In this document: positions 32,111 to 45,414 of the stretch, piece by piece
How positions within the stretch are numbered: position 1 is the first letter of the stretch
How the letters are laid out: every line of letters starts with the position of its first letter
From: Cylicocyclus nassatus
Taxonomy: Eukaryota; Nematoda; Chromadorea; Rhabditida; Strongylidae
Length of the DNA: 64,000 nucleotides
Assembly (NCBI GenBank): GCA_958299035.1
Contig: CATQJL010000001.1
Span: forward strand, 83,453,071-83,517,070
Direction of reading: 5' to 3'
Notes under the pieces: generated by a model
Databases searched by the model: none
What the model was told of the DNA's origin: nothing
Seen by the model: only the letters and a program-made list of their open reading frames with translations
Made by a program: the position numbers and the translations under genes

Positions 32111-33560
32111 CGTGCACTGATATGTTAACGGTCACAGGACAATTCTGAGGACTTCTTAGCATTGAGTGTTTGCCTTTCCTTCGCATTTTATTCTCTCTAG
32201 CCAAGCACTCCTTCAAAGCGTAACTGCAAGAGCGGAAACTTGAGGGTATTTTGTGCAAAATTAGGATTTTCTTTTCAGCAAACCGGGAAAGATTGCTTGA
32301 AGGCAGCGTTCGGGAAGATTCAAACACTCTCCTACCATCGTACGAGTACTAGGGCCTCGATTTAGAACTGTCGACCTCCAAACATCCGCCGAAAATGGAG
32401 AAAATACAGAGCCTTGGAAACCCCGCCCACTCCCTCGTGAGGCCAACCTCCTCGAACGAAATATCCCTACTGACCCTTTTCACGTGGCGAGCACATCTGA
32501 AAGTATACTGTCTGATCAGCTTCTTGCAAAAAGAACAGCGCCAATCGCTCTTGTCCACAGCTCTCAATTAGTTCCTGAATAGGGTTTCGTGAGGAATTCA
32601 CCTCTAAAGGCGGTGTCCCGACAAATCCCTTCCCCCTTTTTTTCACCTTCTCAGAGCGTTTTCGTCACACCGAATCCGCAACTGGGTTTCTAGCGCTTGA
32701 AAATGGTTAGAATGAGCTCTACATGCGCGTGTTTGCTCAGAATCACGTGTAAGTGAGCGCGACCCAGAACGAGGGGGCGGGGTTCGAAAAACTTCTGGAG
32801 TGAAGTTTAAGCCTTCCAAATGCGCTTTTTGCTCCAAACTTCACTGACAGACTATCTGGGAGGTCTACCTACTACAACGCTGTGATACCTCAACACCCAC
32901 CAGTTTGCCGGAACGCTGTCTTTAGCTCCATTTTTGGAGTCAGAGCCATGAGGCCTGAATGAGGCACAAATGGAGGTTGAATCTGCCGGACGCTGCCAGG
33001 CGCCATACTTGATCCGCTCAGTCACTTGACACTGACCACTCCGCTATTGGTCAAATCGGTGAACTGACCAATAGTAAAGCGGATGTCCACGTGATCTGAT
33101 CCATTTCATCCACTTTGCTATTGGTCATTTCACTAATTTATGGGCAATTTTTGGGAGTGATCGCCCCGTGTTAGAGTCATATTTACCTTCCCCCCCCTCA
33201 GCCAGTCGCTCAGGGCTATTTGGAAGTGTGAAAACAGAGATCCAGGGCTCGGCACAGGTGGTTTGTAAGCAAACAGAATATCGTTTTGGGACAAAAAGCA
33301 AAGGGGGTACGCAAAGTTTTTCTTAATCCATGTTTCGTTTTCTGATGTTTTCTTACTTTTAGGGTTTAGGGTCAAAGGGAACTTCGTAAAAATTCGCGAA
33401 TATCAAGGGGGACTTTGTTTTTTGCATTTTCCAAAAGCCACCTTGCCGAACTCTGCAGAGACCACTTTTCCTGATAGTCGGTTTACTAGGAGCGAGACTG
33501 ATATTAGCATGTTCTCAGTTGTGTCTATTGTCATAAGGTTATACGAGAACAAGTTTCCAG
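32111..33560. other. Intergenic, no gene recognised
   Basis: Contains an imperfect inverted repeat near 33040-33083 (CCGCTATTGGTCA and complement). No convincing exon. The first exon of the gene at 33561 should lie here, but I could not identify it; an in-frame TAA at 33534-33536 shows that the exon at 33561 must begin with a splice acceptor. Confidence 0.4.
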
Positions 33561-34475
33561 GCAGAGAAGGAGCTTCCCGTATCTGGCGAGCGTGTGCAAA
33601 TTAATGTTGGTGGAACGATTTTTGAGACATATCTTTCTACTCTCACAAGATTTGATAACAGTGTAAGTGTCGCTTAGTGCTGCTTCTAAACTTTCTTCAC
33701 TTGATTTCAAAAGGTGCTCTCGGTTATGGTTGCTAGTCGTTGGAGAAATGAAAAGGAGCTTTTTGTGGATAGAAATCCAAAGCATTTTGCAAAAGTAAGA
33801 TCAAAATCATTTATTAAGCAACCAAATGCTTTTGTTTTAGATATTAGACTACTTGCGAGACAGTGGGAGTTTTACACCTCCTTCGGCGGATGATGCCCGG
33901 GAAGAGCTTCGAAAAGAGGCTGAGGTGAGATTGATGAAGGTAACTCCTCGTGATCTATGGGTTTCAGTTCTACAATCTGCCTGGCCTCGTCGAGATGTGC
34001 TCACCCGAAGTTTTCCGCTTGCAAGACAAGGTACAGTGGAAGGAGAGCGCTGTCGAAGCATACTGCAAGTTTTTATCTGCATACTGGTAAGTTTTACTCT
34101 AAAATTTTTTCATTCAGTCAGTGAACACAGCTTCAGGTTCCCAAATCACTCCTTGTCCACCCGATGTCTCGACTGTGACTTTGAGGAATTCAACTGCATA
34201 GCAACGCGTGTCCTTATTGATAAATATAGAAGTCAAGAACTGGATCCTGCCTTTATGTGCTATGCGAGATTGTTGCACGTAAAGCATCATATGTCCTTGG
34301 ACAGAGGGACCATTTTATCTGTAAGTCATGTAAAACACTTCGCAGAACATCAACCGTAGTGCAGTCATCTAATTCGAGATTTTCGCAGCTTGCTGGCACA
34401 TTTTGCCTTGTGCAGTGGGACGAACAATGGATCACTTTTCTTCCACAAACTGTACTGCGTTTGTCGAAGGATTAG
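33561..34475 (+). CDS. T1/BTB-CxxC family paralog 3 (all recognised exons in frame)
   Basis: Six exons join in phase: 33561-33662 (GERVQINVGGTIFETYLSTL), 33714-33794 (VLSVMVASRWRNEKELFVDR), 33841-33924 (ILDYLRDSGSFTPPSADDAR), 33968-34086 (FYNLPGLVEMCSPEV, then VQWKESAVEAYC), 34122-34320 (CLDCDFEEFNC knuckle, then HHMSLDRGTILS) and 34389-34475 (FCLVQWDEQWITFLPQTVLR, LSKD, stop). That gives 223 residues plus a short unseen 5' exon. The first 100 residues or so are a T1/BTB fold of the type in KCTD adaptors and Kv channel N-termini; the rest carries one CxxC pair and the conserved W-rich end. No membrane segment is visible, so a cytosolic oligomeric adaptor is the best guess. The acceptor before the fifth exon is chosen as CATTCAGTCAG because the nearer AG would not keep the frame. 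Confidence 0.8.
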
Positions 34476-34754
34476 TATCAGTTTGTTTTAGAAGTTCTGC
34501 CTCTTTCCGAAATTCAACCCACGATTATATAACGCTTTTCAGAAATGGTCATGGTGGGCGTGATGAGTTGTCGTACAGCTAACAAAATCTGTCAGTTATG
34601 TGTGGATTTCTAAAGGCTTTTGAAGAAAAAATATATTGGGCCATCAATTTTGAGAAACCACTCAAAATGAAGATTAGAGAGATAGCGCAAACAATGATCA
34701 TTATGTAGTAATCGAGGTCCAATGAGTTTTGTACACAGAAAATTGAAAAATTTA

Positions 34755-35314
34755 TACAGAGTGTCTCATAAAAATGTGCCTACTGTTGGCTGTAGATTAC
34801 TCTATCGTCATAAAGTCTTTGGAGAAGCTTTAGGTACCATTTTGTAGAGCCAAGTTCAACTTAGATATATACATATAATAGGACACATCACGAAATGCTC
34901 ATTCCTACTGTAGGATTACGGTAGGATTCTAAACTCGTTTTTAGCCTTTCACAGCCGAAAACGCTTGCAAAAACCATTCCATTTGAAGGAGTTTGCACTA
35001 AGTTTTTCAAGTTTTTCAAAGATGCTGATTTTTATTGAAAATCTCCATAAGCATCAGCGCTTATAGAAATTTCAATGTGAACTTCAGAATTTGAAAAGGT
35101 TGCAAGCATATTTTGGCTGCAAAGGGCTAAAAAAGAGTTCAAAGTTTCTACCGTAGTCCAACAGTAAGAATGAGAATCAGGGGTTTGCTCAATATTGTAG
35201 CTCCATGTTGAAGACAGCTTTACATAGTGGTACCTAAAGCTTCTCCAGAAGCCTTCTCCAGTGGCAGGAGAGTTATTGGCTTCCAAAAGTAGACACATTT
35301 TTGAGACACCCTAA
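34755..35314. mobile_element. Fold-back MITE, mariner-like termini
   Basis: The ends read AGAGTGTCTCATAAAAATGT and, on the other strand, AGGGTGTCTCAAAAATGTGT. Further inside, GAAGCTTTAGGTACCA is mirrored by GGTACCTAAAGCTTC and CCTACTGTAGGATTACGGTA by a diverged complement. No coding capacity. The GGGTGTCTCA terminus resembles Tc1/mariner-type elements; the superfamily is inference. Confidence 0.6.
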
Positions 35315-36393
35315 ATTATTTGCTTTCCTTGGGCAAGCAAACGCGATTTTTTCATTTTTTAAAAATATTTTCCCGCTGCTAACGGCTGGCCAGTTTCAGA
35401 CATCAATCCTCCTAGGCAAGTTATACTTATGTATAGATCAAACATATTACGTTTGTTTATGAATCAAAAACACGCATCGCGTTTTTTGTATAAGTGTTTT
35501 GGAGTCAAATGATATTCATACAGAGAATTTTGAGCTTGAAGTTTCAAATAAATCCTGATAAGCATTTTGTAGCATAGACTCATCAATGAAATCAAAGCAA
35601 AAAAGAATTCTTCCTTTTTGTTGTGTCCTTTTGCTGTACAAAGCTAGTGATGAACAAAATGAAAATACGAGAACATAAAAAAATACTTGAAAGAGTTATT
35701 AAGTGAAGTAAGCGATGATTGTATAACAATCATTTGTCTTGTGGAAAGGGCGCATCTTTTGCAGCAACTAGTACTTTGTTTACCATGTTTCCTTTCTGAA
35801 AGTGCATACACAACTCATCGCTCGAGGCATAGAAGTATACAGGATTTTTTGTTAAATTTTGTTACTTTGTTGTTTTTGAGTATATGTTTATAGTATGTTT
35901 TTGAGTATATGTACAAGTATCTGCAGTTGTTCACACTCTACATTCTCTCGTGAAGCTTAATGGTGCAATAAATTTCATAACTGGAACAATGTATTGCACC
36001 TATGATCCACGATAGAACAGTTTGATGCATTGTAAATTGTGTAGTTATTAGCAACGTGGCATTGCGAGCAATTTATAAGACAAAGTAGAGTTGTAAAAAG
36101 TGCAAGGTCCAAATTCCGCCCATTTGCGGAAGGTGAGCTCTTCCAAAACGGATGCTTCGCCTCCGACGTTTTTCGGCGCCGAAAGCAGGCCTCGGTAGTG
36201 ATCCATATAGGTTTTGATAAAATATAACAAGATAGAACGAGATGGCGCAGAAATAGGCGGTGCTATGAGTTGTAGCGTGAAATTCTCAAGATGTAACTTG
36301 AGCTAGCTTATCAGTCGCAACTCGTCCACGTTCACCAAACGGTGCAAGCGTTCAATCAGAATCATCTCAGCTGTCCATCTCGGATTAGCGCAG
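35315..36393. other. No gene recognised
   Basis: AT-rich sequence with no exon or clear repeat boundary. A short GC-rich patch at 36110-36190 contains TTTTCGGCGCCGAAA, a small palindrome. Confidence 0.4.
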
Positions 36394-36404
36394 GTACAGC
36401 CGTT

Positions 36405-36498
36405 ATGCGAGAGTTTCTGTGGAATATTGGTTTGAAGAAAATTGCGCACACTGTCATCAAGTCAGACCGGTTCGCAGATAAGCTGAAAGATCTCAGTA
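36405..36498 (+). CDS. Candidate first coding exon of an unidentified gene
   Basis: An acceptor-like TTAGCGCAG is followed 11 bases later by ATG and 31 clean codons (MREFLWNIGLKKIAHTVIKS, DRFADKLKDLS), then donor GTAAGT. The arrangement, with ATG close behind an acceptor-like site, is typical of a spliced-leader addition site. The peptide is amphipathic and matches no family I recognise. No following exon was found in the next kilobase. Could be chance. Confidence 0.25.
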
Positions 36499-37180
36499 GT
36501 AAGTCACTGCTCATTCTGTAATAATGCAAAGTGTTTTGGGGAAGGTCTCTTGCCAGTTTCAGACTTATGTCCCTCTTTCAATCTTTTCGGTAAGATGAGC
36601 CCGCACGCTATTTGAAATATTGAGTGCCTTTTTTGCTTTGAAATTAGAATGCATATGACCGCATCCATTTCATTCAAAAGAGCTGGATCTTGATAATCTA
36701 CTAGGCTTAGCGTCGTCTTTCAAATAGACAGCAAAATGCTGTTGTCTTAGGGTATCTACTGCATTCAGAAGATCATCGGAGGACGGGGAATTTAAGGCTG
36801 AAGTGTGCCAAAAAATGTCTTCTAATAATCTGAATAGTCAGGCTAATGTTGGGGTCTGATCGGGAGTGGGAAGAAGCATAGATGAGGTACAGCACGAAGC
36901 ATGTTTACATATGTACTTTCAAACCATATATCCATAAGTGAGAATTTTCGAGCAAACACACTCATGAGTAAAAGCACAGATTGTGTTATATCAATAGCTT
37001 AATGGCACTACAACGAAGGGAATTTAATTCTGAAGTTTCGTAAATTGTTACGTCTGCTTATTGAACAGAAGACATGTTTCACAAACTACACATTCATTCG
37101 TAAAGTTAGTTGCTTTGCAGGCGACGATAGAACAGCGAATTTATGTTTGAATGTGTGATTTAACAGTCGCACGCGTTGCT
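36499..37180. other. No gene recognised
   Basis: AT-rich. I see no partner exon for the candidate at 36405 and no repeat boundary. Confidence 0.35.
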
Positions 37181-38130
37181 GCCATTTCAGACAATAGATC
37201 CCATCGGTGGGTCGTAAGATTCCTGAAGCTAGAGCTTTGCCAATTTACGATGCAATTTTGCGGGGCTCTGGCACATGATTGGGGATGCCTAGGCTCCAGC
37301 CAAAGTGGTCGGGCTCGGTATACTGCAACGTAATGTTACGGTAGGTATACCATAGATACGGTATACCATAGATAAGGCAGTGGCGGACCGAGGCCCGAGA
37401 ATGGGTCGCGAAGTTTTTAATTACTTATAAATCTTAGAAATTACTTATATGGGTTATGAAAATGCGCAAGTGACTTGTTTATTTTTGTAAGCAATTAAAA
37501 TAAGTTCTAAAAAAATTTTAAAATTCAAATTAGCCTTATATAAAAAAAATTTTCCGGGGGCGTGCCTGACGCCACGCCCCCTTTTCACGGATTTTGGGGG
37601 TTGGGGACCCGCAAAAATTCTGAGAAGCACCCCAACAATTTTATCGGAGTGCGTGGCTAACGCCACGCACCTTCATTGGAAAAATTTTTTTGCCGCGCCC
37701 ACCCCCCTCCCCCGGTCCGAAATCCTGGGATCCACTGAGATAAGGCACAGACTTTAGCGCAAATTCTTCGCAGAGTGATGCTGTTTCTGAACGTTTAAGC
37801 GTACATGCACGAGAAAATGGGCCGGACAAGAGTCTTACTCTAGCTTATCAAAAAATACCAGCTTTATGGATTTTTTTGATTTTTTTGCACTGTTCGCCCT
37901 AAAGCTGAAAGTTTACACATATAATTTTTTTTGTGGCACGCTGATTGGGAAAATGTTAGTCTTGAGTACTAATACCGCCTTCTTACATCAGTTCCTAAAT
38001 TTTCACGAAAATTTCACCGTAGTGCTGCGGTAGCCCCACTGTGGACAGTAGTGAACAAACTGTACATTGTAATCGTGATCAGCACGTGATATACCCCAAG
38101 GTACAGCCATTTTCAACATTTTCACACATC
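37181..38130. repeat. Second copy of the 12.2-kb TTAA-type element, interrupted
   Basis: 37.18-37.37 kb matches 12.25-12.45 kb (CTGCCATTTC, CACATGATTGGGGAT, GGTATAC), and 37.74-38.13 kb matches 12.45-12.78 kb (AAGGCACAGACTTTAG, GTGATCAGCACGTGATATACCCC versus GTGATCGGCACGTAAAATAACCCC). The termini are not intact. A hAT-type insertion splits it. Confidence 0.7.
37378..37737. mobile_element. 360-bp hAT-type non-autonomous element
   Basis: Starts CAGTGGCGGACCGAGG and ends CCACTG, flanked by the exact 8-bp duplication AGATAAGG (37370-37377, 37738-37745). An 8-bp duplication and a CAGTGGCGG-type start are typical of the hAT superfamily. The paralogous element at 12.45 kb has GTAAGGCACAG without the insertion, giving an empty site. 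No transposase. Confidence 0.85.
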
Positions 38131-38469
38131 TCTATTACACCATCAACTTTTCTTGTTCCTCAAACGATCATTTTTGACCTCCTTACTTCCCAGAAATCTG
38201 ATTGAACGTCGAAGCAAAGACAATTTGCGCTATTTTCAAAAGTATTATCTCGAAATGCCATATGATTTTCTTGCGAATGAGAAACTATTTCGACCGGTGG
38301 GGGGGGGGGGGATTCCGATCGTAGGGACGTGGCCCTAAACAAAACTGGAGACTCCAGGAATGATATCCACGAAAGTCCCCGCGAAATGGGCTTTTCGTGG
38401 GAATAAAATGGACTTAGTCCATGCGGTGCGATAAGATATCGCATTCGCGAATCCATTCATTCCATATAA
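38131..38469. other. No gene recognised
   Basis: Includes a poly-G run at about 38298-38311. No exon or repeat boundary is recognised. Confidence 0.4.
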
Positions 38470-38671
38470 GGCCCCGGGCAGACTTCACGCGATTTGATCG
38501 TCGCGACTGAATCGCGACGAGACAACTGTTACAACATCATTCCATGTCGATCAACTTGCATTCGGTTATGATACTTTTCCAGCCCGAAATTTTTGAATGT
38601 GAAATGAAAATGAATGAAAATCTTGGCGATTTGGTCGCGACGATTAAGTCGCGTGAAATCTGACCGGGGCC
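38470..38671. mobile_element. 202-bp MITE with TAA flanks
   Basis: Inverted termini GGCCCCGGGCAGACTTCACG and its complement (AGTCGCGTGAAATCTGACCG at the other end) are bracketed by TAA (38467-38469, 38672-38674). A 3-bp TWA duplication points to PIF/Harbinger; the family is inference. A related core (CTCACGCGATTTTAGTCGTC) lies in the palindrome arms near 48480. Confidence 0.75.
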
Positions 38672-38674
38672 TAA

Positions 38675-40265
<1,591 letters not shown>

Positions 40266-41286
40266 CTCCGTCTGTCACGAAATTCGTAGAGCGTGTTGCA
40301 GCCAACGTCCTGAGCTCAAATTTTGCGCAGCGCATGCTACCAAATTGAGAGTCCAGTATACAAAAGCACGAGCGGATCCGTTGTGTGGATCCCTCAAAAA
40401 ATGCGCACCAATCGGACCCACCTGGCTTTTGGTCCCCAAAATTCGGTCCGTAATTCCACTTTTTGCAGGCTCGTGGATGTTTATGGCAAGTAAATGTGCA
40501 AACCATGAACTTAGGCCCAAAGAAGTGATCAAAGGTTTATTACTTTACAAAAACGGTGCCAAAAAGTATTGGTTGCGTAAATGGTCATTTTGCCAAGCTT
40601 TTACCAGAGTATTTGATGAGATTTTTGCACCTAAATGTAGCTTATGGTGACTGTGGGAAAATCAAAAACGTACAAAATTTTGCTTTGTTCTCCTGCAAAA
40701 AAATTTCATCCACGCGAAATCACCGATTTCACATGAAAAAGCTTTCGGAATGAGTAGTTGTTTACATTCTGTATATGATAGTCGGCATTTCTCGGTGAGT
40801 TTCAATGCCATCATTATGCGAGAATGAGTAGGGCCTAAATAGTAGAACCAGTGCGAGCCTCTGCGAAGCAGAGGTGACGCACTGGTTTCATATATAGTGT
40901 TAAGAGAGCTAAATAAGGCAAAGTAGATCAATCAAATTGAGTTAAAAGTCAATAATAAAAGATGATACGCCACATCTGCTGATTTTGATAATATAAAAAA
41001 TAATAGTGAAAAAAATTCGAAATTCACAACTCACTGCAAATAATAAAAACAAAACCGCATTTCGGATTCTGAAGTGTTCATAGAAATGTGAATTCGATTT
41101 CTAAAAATTCTTTATTGGAAAAGGATCCTTAAAACGTCAATGTCAATGGGTATATATTGTACTTTGATTTCATAATTTGTAACAGAAGAAACTGTTTGAA
41201 TTCCTATTGATTCATTTTCGTAATTGTTTGTGGATTTTTGGAAATTTTTCGGTGTGGTTTTGCATTCGACCGTATAGTTCTCAATG

Positions 41287-41494
41287 AAATATGGACGAGA
41301 ACAATTACAGGAAATGTCATGGATATAACGTTAAGAAAACTGTGTCAAAATGATTATTTCATACATAGGTGATGTTAATCGACTTTGCCTTATTTAGCTC
41401 GATTAACATCACTATGTATGAAATAATCATTTTGACACAGTTTTCTTAACGTTATATCCATGACATTTTCCTGTAATTGTTCTCGTCCATATTT
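41287..41494. repeat. Palindrome private to copy 1
   Basis: Arms of about 93 bp, starting AAATATGGACGAGAAC and mirrored to CCATATTT, surround an 18-bp spacer. In copy 2 the left arm is absent: after the shared AAATATGG the sequence is unrelated for about 90 bp. Confidence 0.9.
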
Positions 41495-41689
41495 CGACGT
41501 AAAAGAGAGAAAATTTTTTTTTTAAATTTGAGAATTTCTAATTTTTTCAGCTTCTGCTTCCTTTGAGTTTTTGAATTGATTGGATTTTGTGATCATTTTC
41601 CTCTAGAAAAACCCTTCTCTTCACTTGTTTATCTGCATGTTTCTCAAAAAACATGAAATTTCTGCTGTTCAAAACGATATAGATATCGA

Positions 41690-41909
41690 GGATATCACGC
41701 TTTTCTGAAGCTGATTTCGCACCTCAGAGCGACGAGGTGCAGGAATCCTCTCGGCAAGAGTTTTAGACGACGAGCGTAACTAGTGTACCATTTGCTCAAG
41801 GATATCACGCTTTTCTGAGGCTGATTTCGCACCTCAGAGCGACGAGGTGCAGGAATCCTCTCGGCAAGAGTTTTAGACGACGAGCGTAACTAGTGTACCA
41901 TTTGCAGCT
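41690..41909 (+). repeat. 110-bp tandem duplication
   Basis: Two consecutive copies of a unit starting GGATATCACGCTTTTCTGA differ at one base near the start (GAAG/GAGG). Also present in the second A copy at about 56229-56448, so it predates that duplication. Confidence 0.9.
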
Positions 41910-44527
41910 GCTTTACCGGCAGCTGTGGCGGCTGGCTGCGGCAGCAACGGCTGCCCGGGTACCACTTGCACGCCTCCCGTATTCAAAGCTAGGAAAAGTT
42001 GCGACGTCGCACGCGTCGTTCGCGTTGCCGCACTTCGTTGCAACTGATGTTCCATTGGTCCTCATATCTCCTGAACAAATATCGATGGCACAGCTCTAAA
42101 AACCCTTTCGAAAAGGATAAGCTTAGCCTTTGACTTGATAACCTTGGACAAAAAGAAAACCTCCTGCAAACACTAAAAAGGTCCTTGAAAGGCGCGTGCT
42201 GCACCATGTGCAGCACCGGTCTGGAACGTGTTAAACTTGTGGGACAACCTAATATTGTGATTTATGGGTTCGAGCGCTTTTCAGAAACAGGATTTTTGCT
42301 TGTTTGAAACCTTCTGTGAAAGCCATAATTTCAAAAGAGGGCCTATCGAGCTCGAGACTGTAAATCAGGTTGTGGAGTAGTCGTTCAAGTAGTACCGCTA
42401 TTGTCGCACTGACAAGCGATGGCGGTAGAAGTGCAAGTCTCATTTCTCAACTTTACATCCTGCCATACTCGTACCCTAATTTTTCCTATCCTCTTGAAGG
42501 CAGTGGCTCGGCAGTTCTTCGACTTGAGAAGTTCAAAAAAATCTTACTTGGGATCATTCCATGCGAATGAAATGAAAGTCCGCAAAGTCGCTCCCCTCTT
42601 GAAAAGAGCGAAAATGGCGACAAAGAGCTTTCTTAAAAGTCTTCAATTTTGATCGGACATGTGAAGAGTTTTCGCTGAGATTGAAGTCGCAGAATCGCTC
42701 ACCTCTTGGTTACCGTATATCGGCATGCGTCCCCACCGATGGGGAAGGATAAACTCGCCCTAGCGGGCGTGAAACTGGCTTGCGCACACGCATTGTAAAG
42801 TCATTTATCTCTCTAAAAACTCAATGAAAAAGCTGTAAAATTGTGCTGAGGATATATCACGGTACTGCTGAGCATGTTTGATAGGAAAAGTGGAATCGGA
42901 AAATTGTGAATTTTTCGATAATCCCTAGCTCGCGCATCGAAGATTTCGTATCCTAAGATCCCACATATCTCCACTATAAAGATGTTTAGCAGTGCCATGT
43001 TACAGTACCCACACTAATTATTCGACAGAAAACGCAAAAACTGACGATTCGCGTTTTTTTCGTTTTTTCTTCATAACTTCCTTCAAATTGCATAAAATAC
43101 AAATCCGAAGAAAGCATGATGCTCAGCTCGTCAAGAAGAATCTTCTGATGTATTGCACTCTCGTACTATTCTGTTTTCAATCTGGTCGATTTTTGTGTGA
43201 GGATGGGTATTCGTAGTGGTGTAACTCAGCGAAGAACACACATGGACGAATCAAGTAAACATGGGTCAGTAGTGCTGTCCCCGTAGATTATCATGTATTA
43301 GTGAGTAGCGAAGGATTCCCTTTCCATAGGGAAAGATAGGCCGTTTAATTTTGAAAAAATCGATGTCTCTCAAATTTTCGTTACCGTAACCCTACAGTAA
43401 GACGCTAATTTGCAAAGCAGGTGTGTTTTTCGTGATCAGCAGGTTAGATAACCTCTATGCGCAAGTTTTCCAAGGAATCCAGAACCTTTCATTTTTTCTC
43501 GTTCTAAGCTGGTGAAGCTCGCCGACCGGTTTTGGCTAAAATATTGATGATCTTGGATAGCGGAAACTTCGCCCATAGAGGTTTTCGGACTCGCTGATTA
43601 CAGAAATAGTGCCCTCTGTGCAGCAGAAGTTCTTTTGGCAGAGTTATGCTGAGAGGAATGCTGCGATACTACGCAAGTTCCTAAGTTTGTCTGCCCTTTG
43701 CGCGTGTCTGTTGGATAACAAATTAATAGAGGCAGTGCTCTTAGAGCATGCTTGAACTAGGCCTTTACCTATATTGGTCGCCGAACTGTGAGCTGACGAA
43801 CTCACGTCCGCATGAAAATCGTTCGAAATTTTAAGATCGCATTTTGGCCAAATATCGCCGCGAATGGTTACAGATGACTTCTGATTGCAGATATTATGTT
43901 TATATACACATGTTAATTGCTGATTTATGCCGCATACTGCTGCTTACCCCTTGTGCCAACTCTTACACCTGTAACTCAAAGTTTACAAAAAATCGATAAG
44001 CCGATATCGACCGATGACGAAATGTAATCCATCAGACCAGTTCAGCTCCTAAGGCTAGGTTCATACTTATTCCCATGTTCCGGAACTGTTCCCGCACAGT
44101 CCCGCAATGTTCCCGCACTGTGCTGGGAACTGTGCGGGAACTGCAACTGTGCTGCATGCGCTGCAGCCGCCCCGCACGCGTTTTGAACGGCGCGAGTTGG
44201 AGAATTTTGACCGTTTTCAACGGTTTTTCTTCCAGATTTCTTTCATTTTGGCCTTATTCCTCTACCCCGCTTCTTTTTCTTGATCAGCAGAACTTCGAGC
44301 TCAAAGCGGGGTTGAAGAATGAGCGCTTTTCGCCATGAATTAGGGAGTAGGAGCAATTCTGAAGTTGCATAAATTGGGACTTTTCTCTTGTTTTCTGATG
44401 AGTTCCCTTTTTGGCCATTCTCAGCCCCTTTCCTTGTGATGAGAAAAGGTGTGAAATTAAAGCGAGTTAAATTCCATATCCGGGCAGATTGCTCTTTTTG
44501 CGCTTGTCCATTTTCTTCCATTTTTGC

Positions 44528-44632
44528 CCAGGCCTGCTTCATGTGTTCTAGAAGGCGCTGCATAGTCTCGCATCTGTATTGAAAGGGACATGGACAGGTC
44601 TCTAGAACACATGAAGTAGGCCTGAACAAAAA
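44528..44632. repeat. Inverted repeat within segment A
   Basis: CAGGCCTGCTTCATGTGTTC is mirrored by GAACACATGAAGTAGGCCTG about 50 bases later. Present in both A copies. It belongs to a repeat-rich end that also carries repeated CTTTTCTCATCACAAGGA motifs in both orientations. Confidence 0.7.
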
Positions 44633-44914
44633 TGGCAGAGAAGATGGACGAGCGCAAGAAAGTTCATCTTCCCGGATACATGATGAGAACCGCGTTCAAT
44701 CCTCAACTCCGCATCAAGTTCACAGCTTTTCTCATCACAAGGAGAAGCGGGATAGAAGAAAGAAAGGAGAAACAACGATATGGAAAAAGGAAAGGGGTGG
44801 AGAGTGCCCAAAAACGAAACTCATCAAAACAAGAGACAAGTCTCAATTCATGCAATTTCGGAATTGCTCCTACTCCCCAATTCATAGCAGATGGCTATGG
44901 AAACTACGCTGCTT

Positions 44915-45414
44915 NNNNNNNNNNNNNNNNNNNNNNNNNNNNNNNNNNNNNNNNNNNNNNNNNNNNNNNNNNNNNNNNNNNNNNNNNNNNNNNNNNNNNN
45001 NNNNNNNNNNNNNNNNNNNNNNNNNNNNNNNNNNNNNNNNNNNNNNNNNNNNNNNNNNNNNNNNNNNNNNNNNNNNNNNNNNNNNNNNNNNNNNNNNNNN
45101 NNNNNNNNNNNNNNNNNNNNNNNNNNNNNNNNNNNNNNNNNNNNNNNNNNNNNNNNNNNNNNNNNNNNNNNNNNNNNNNNNNNNNNNNNNNNNNNNNNNN
45201 NNNNNNNNNNNNNNNNNNNNNNNNNNNNNNNNNNNNNNNNNNNNNNNNNNNNNNNNNNNNNNNNNNNNNNNNNNNNNNNNNNNNNNNNNNNNNNNNNNNN
45301 NNNNNNNNNNNNNNNNNNNNNNNNNNNNNNNNNNNNNNNNNNNNNNNNNNNNNNNNNNNNNNNNNNNNNNNNNNNNNNNNNNNNNNNNNNNNNNNNNNNN
45401 NNNNNNNNNNNNNN
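44915..45414. other. 500-N scaffold gap
   Basis: Fixed 500-N gap between segment A copy 1 and the left arm of the B palindrome. By comparison with copy 2, an inverted fold-back of A would be expected here. Confidence 0.99.

Noticed and set aside
41890..42240. GC-rich stretch with open frames on both strands (TAAATAARVPLAR-like) as a gene
   Set aside because: Present identically in both segment-A copies, no splice structure or family match, and frames overlap on both strands; more likely repeat sequence.
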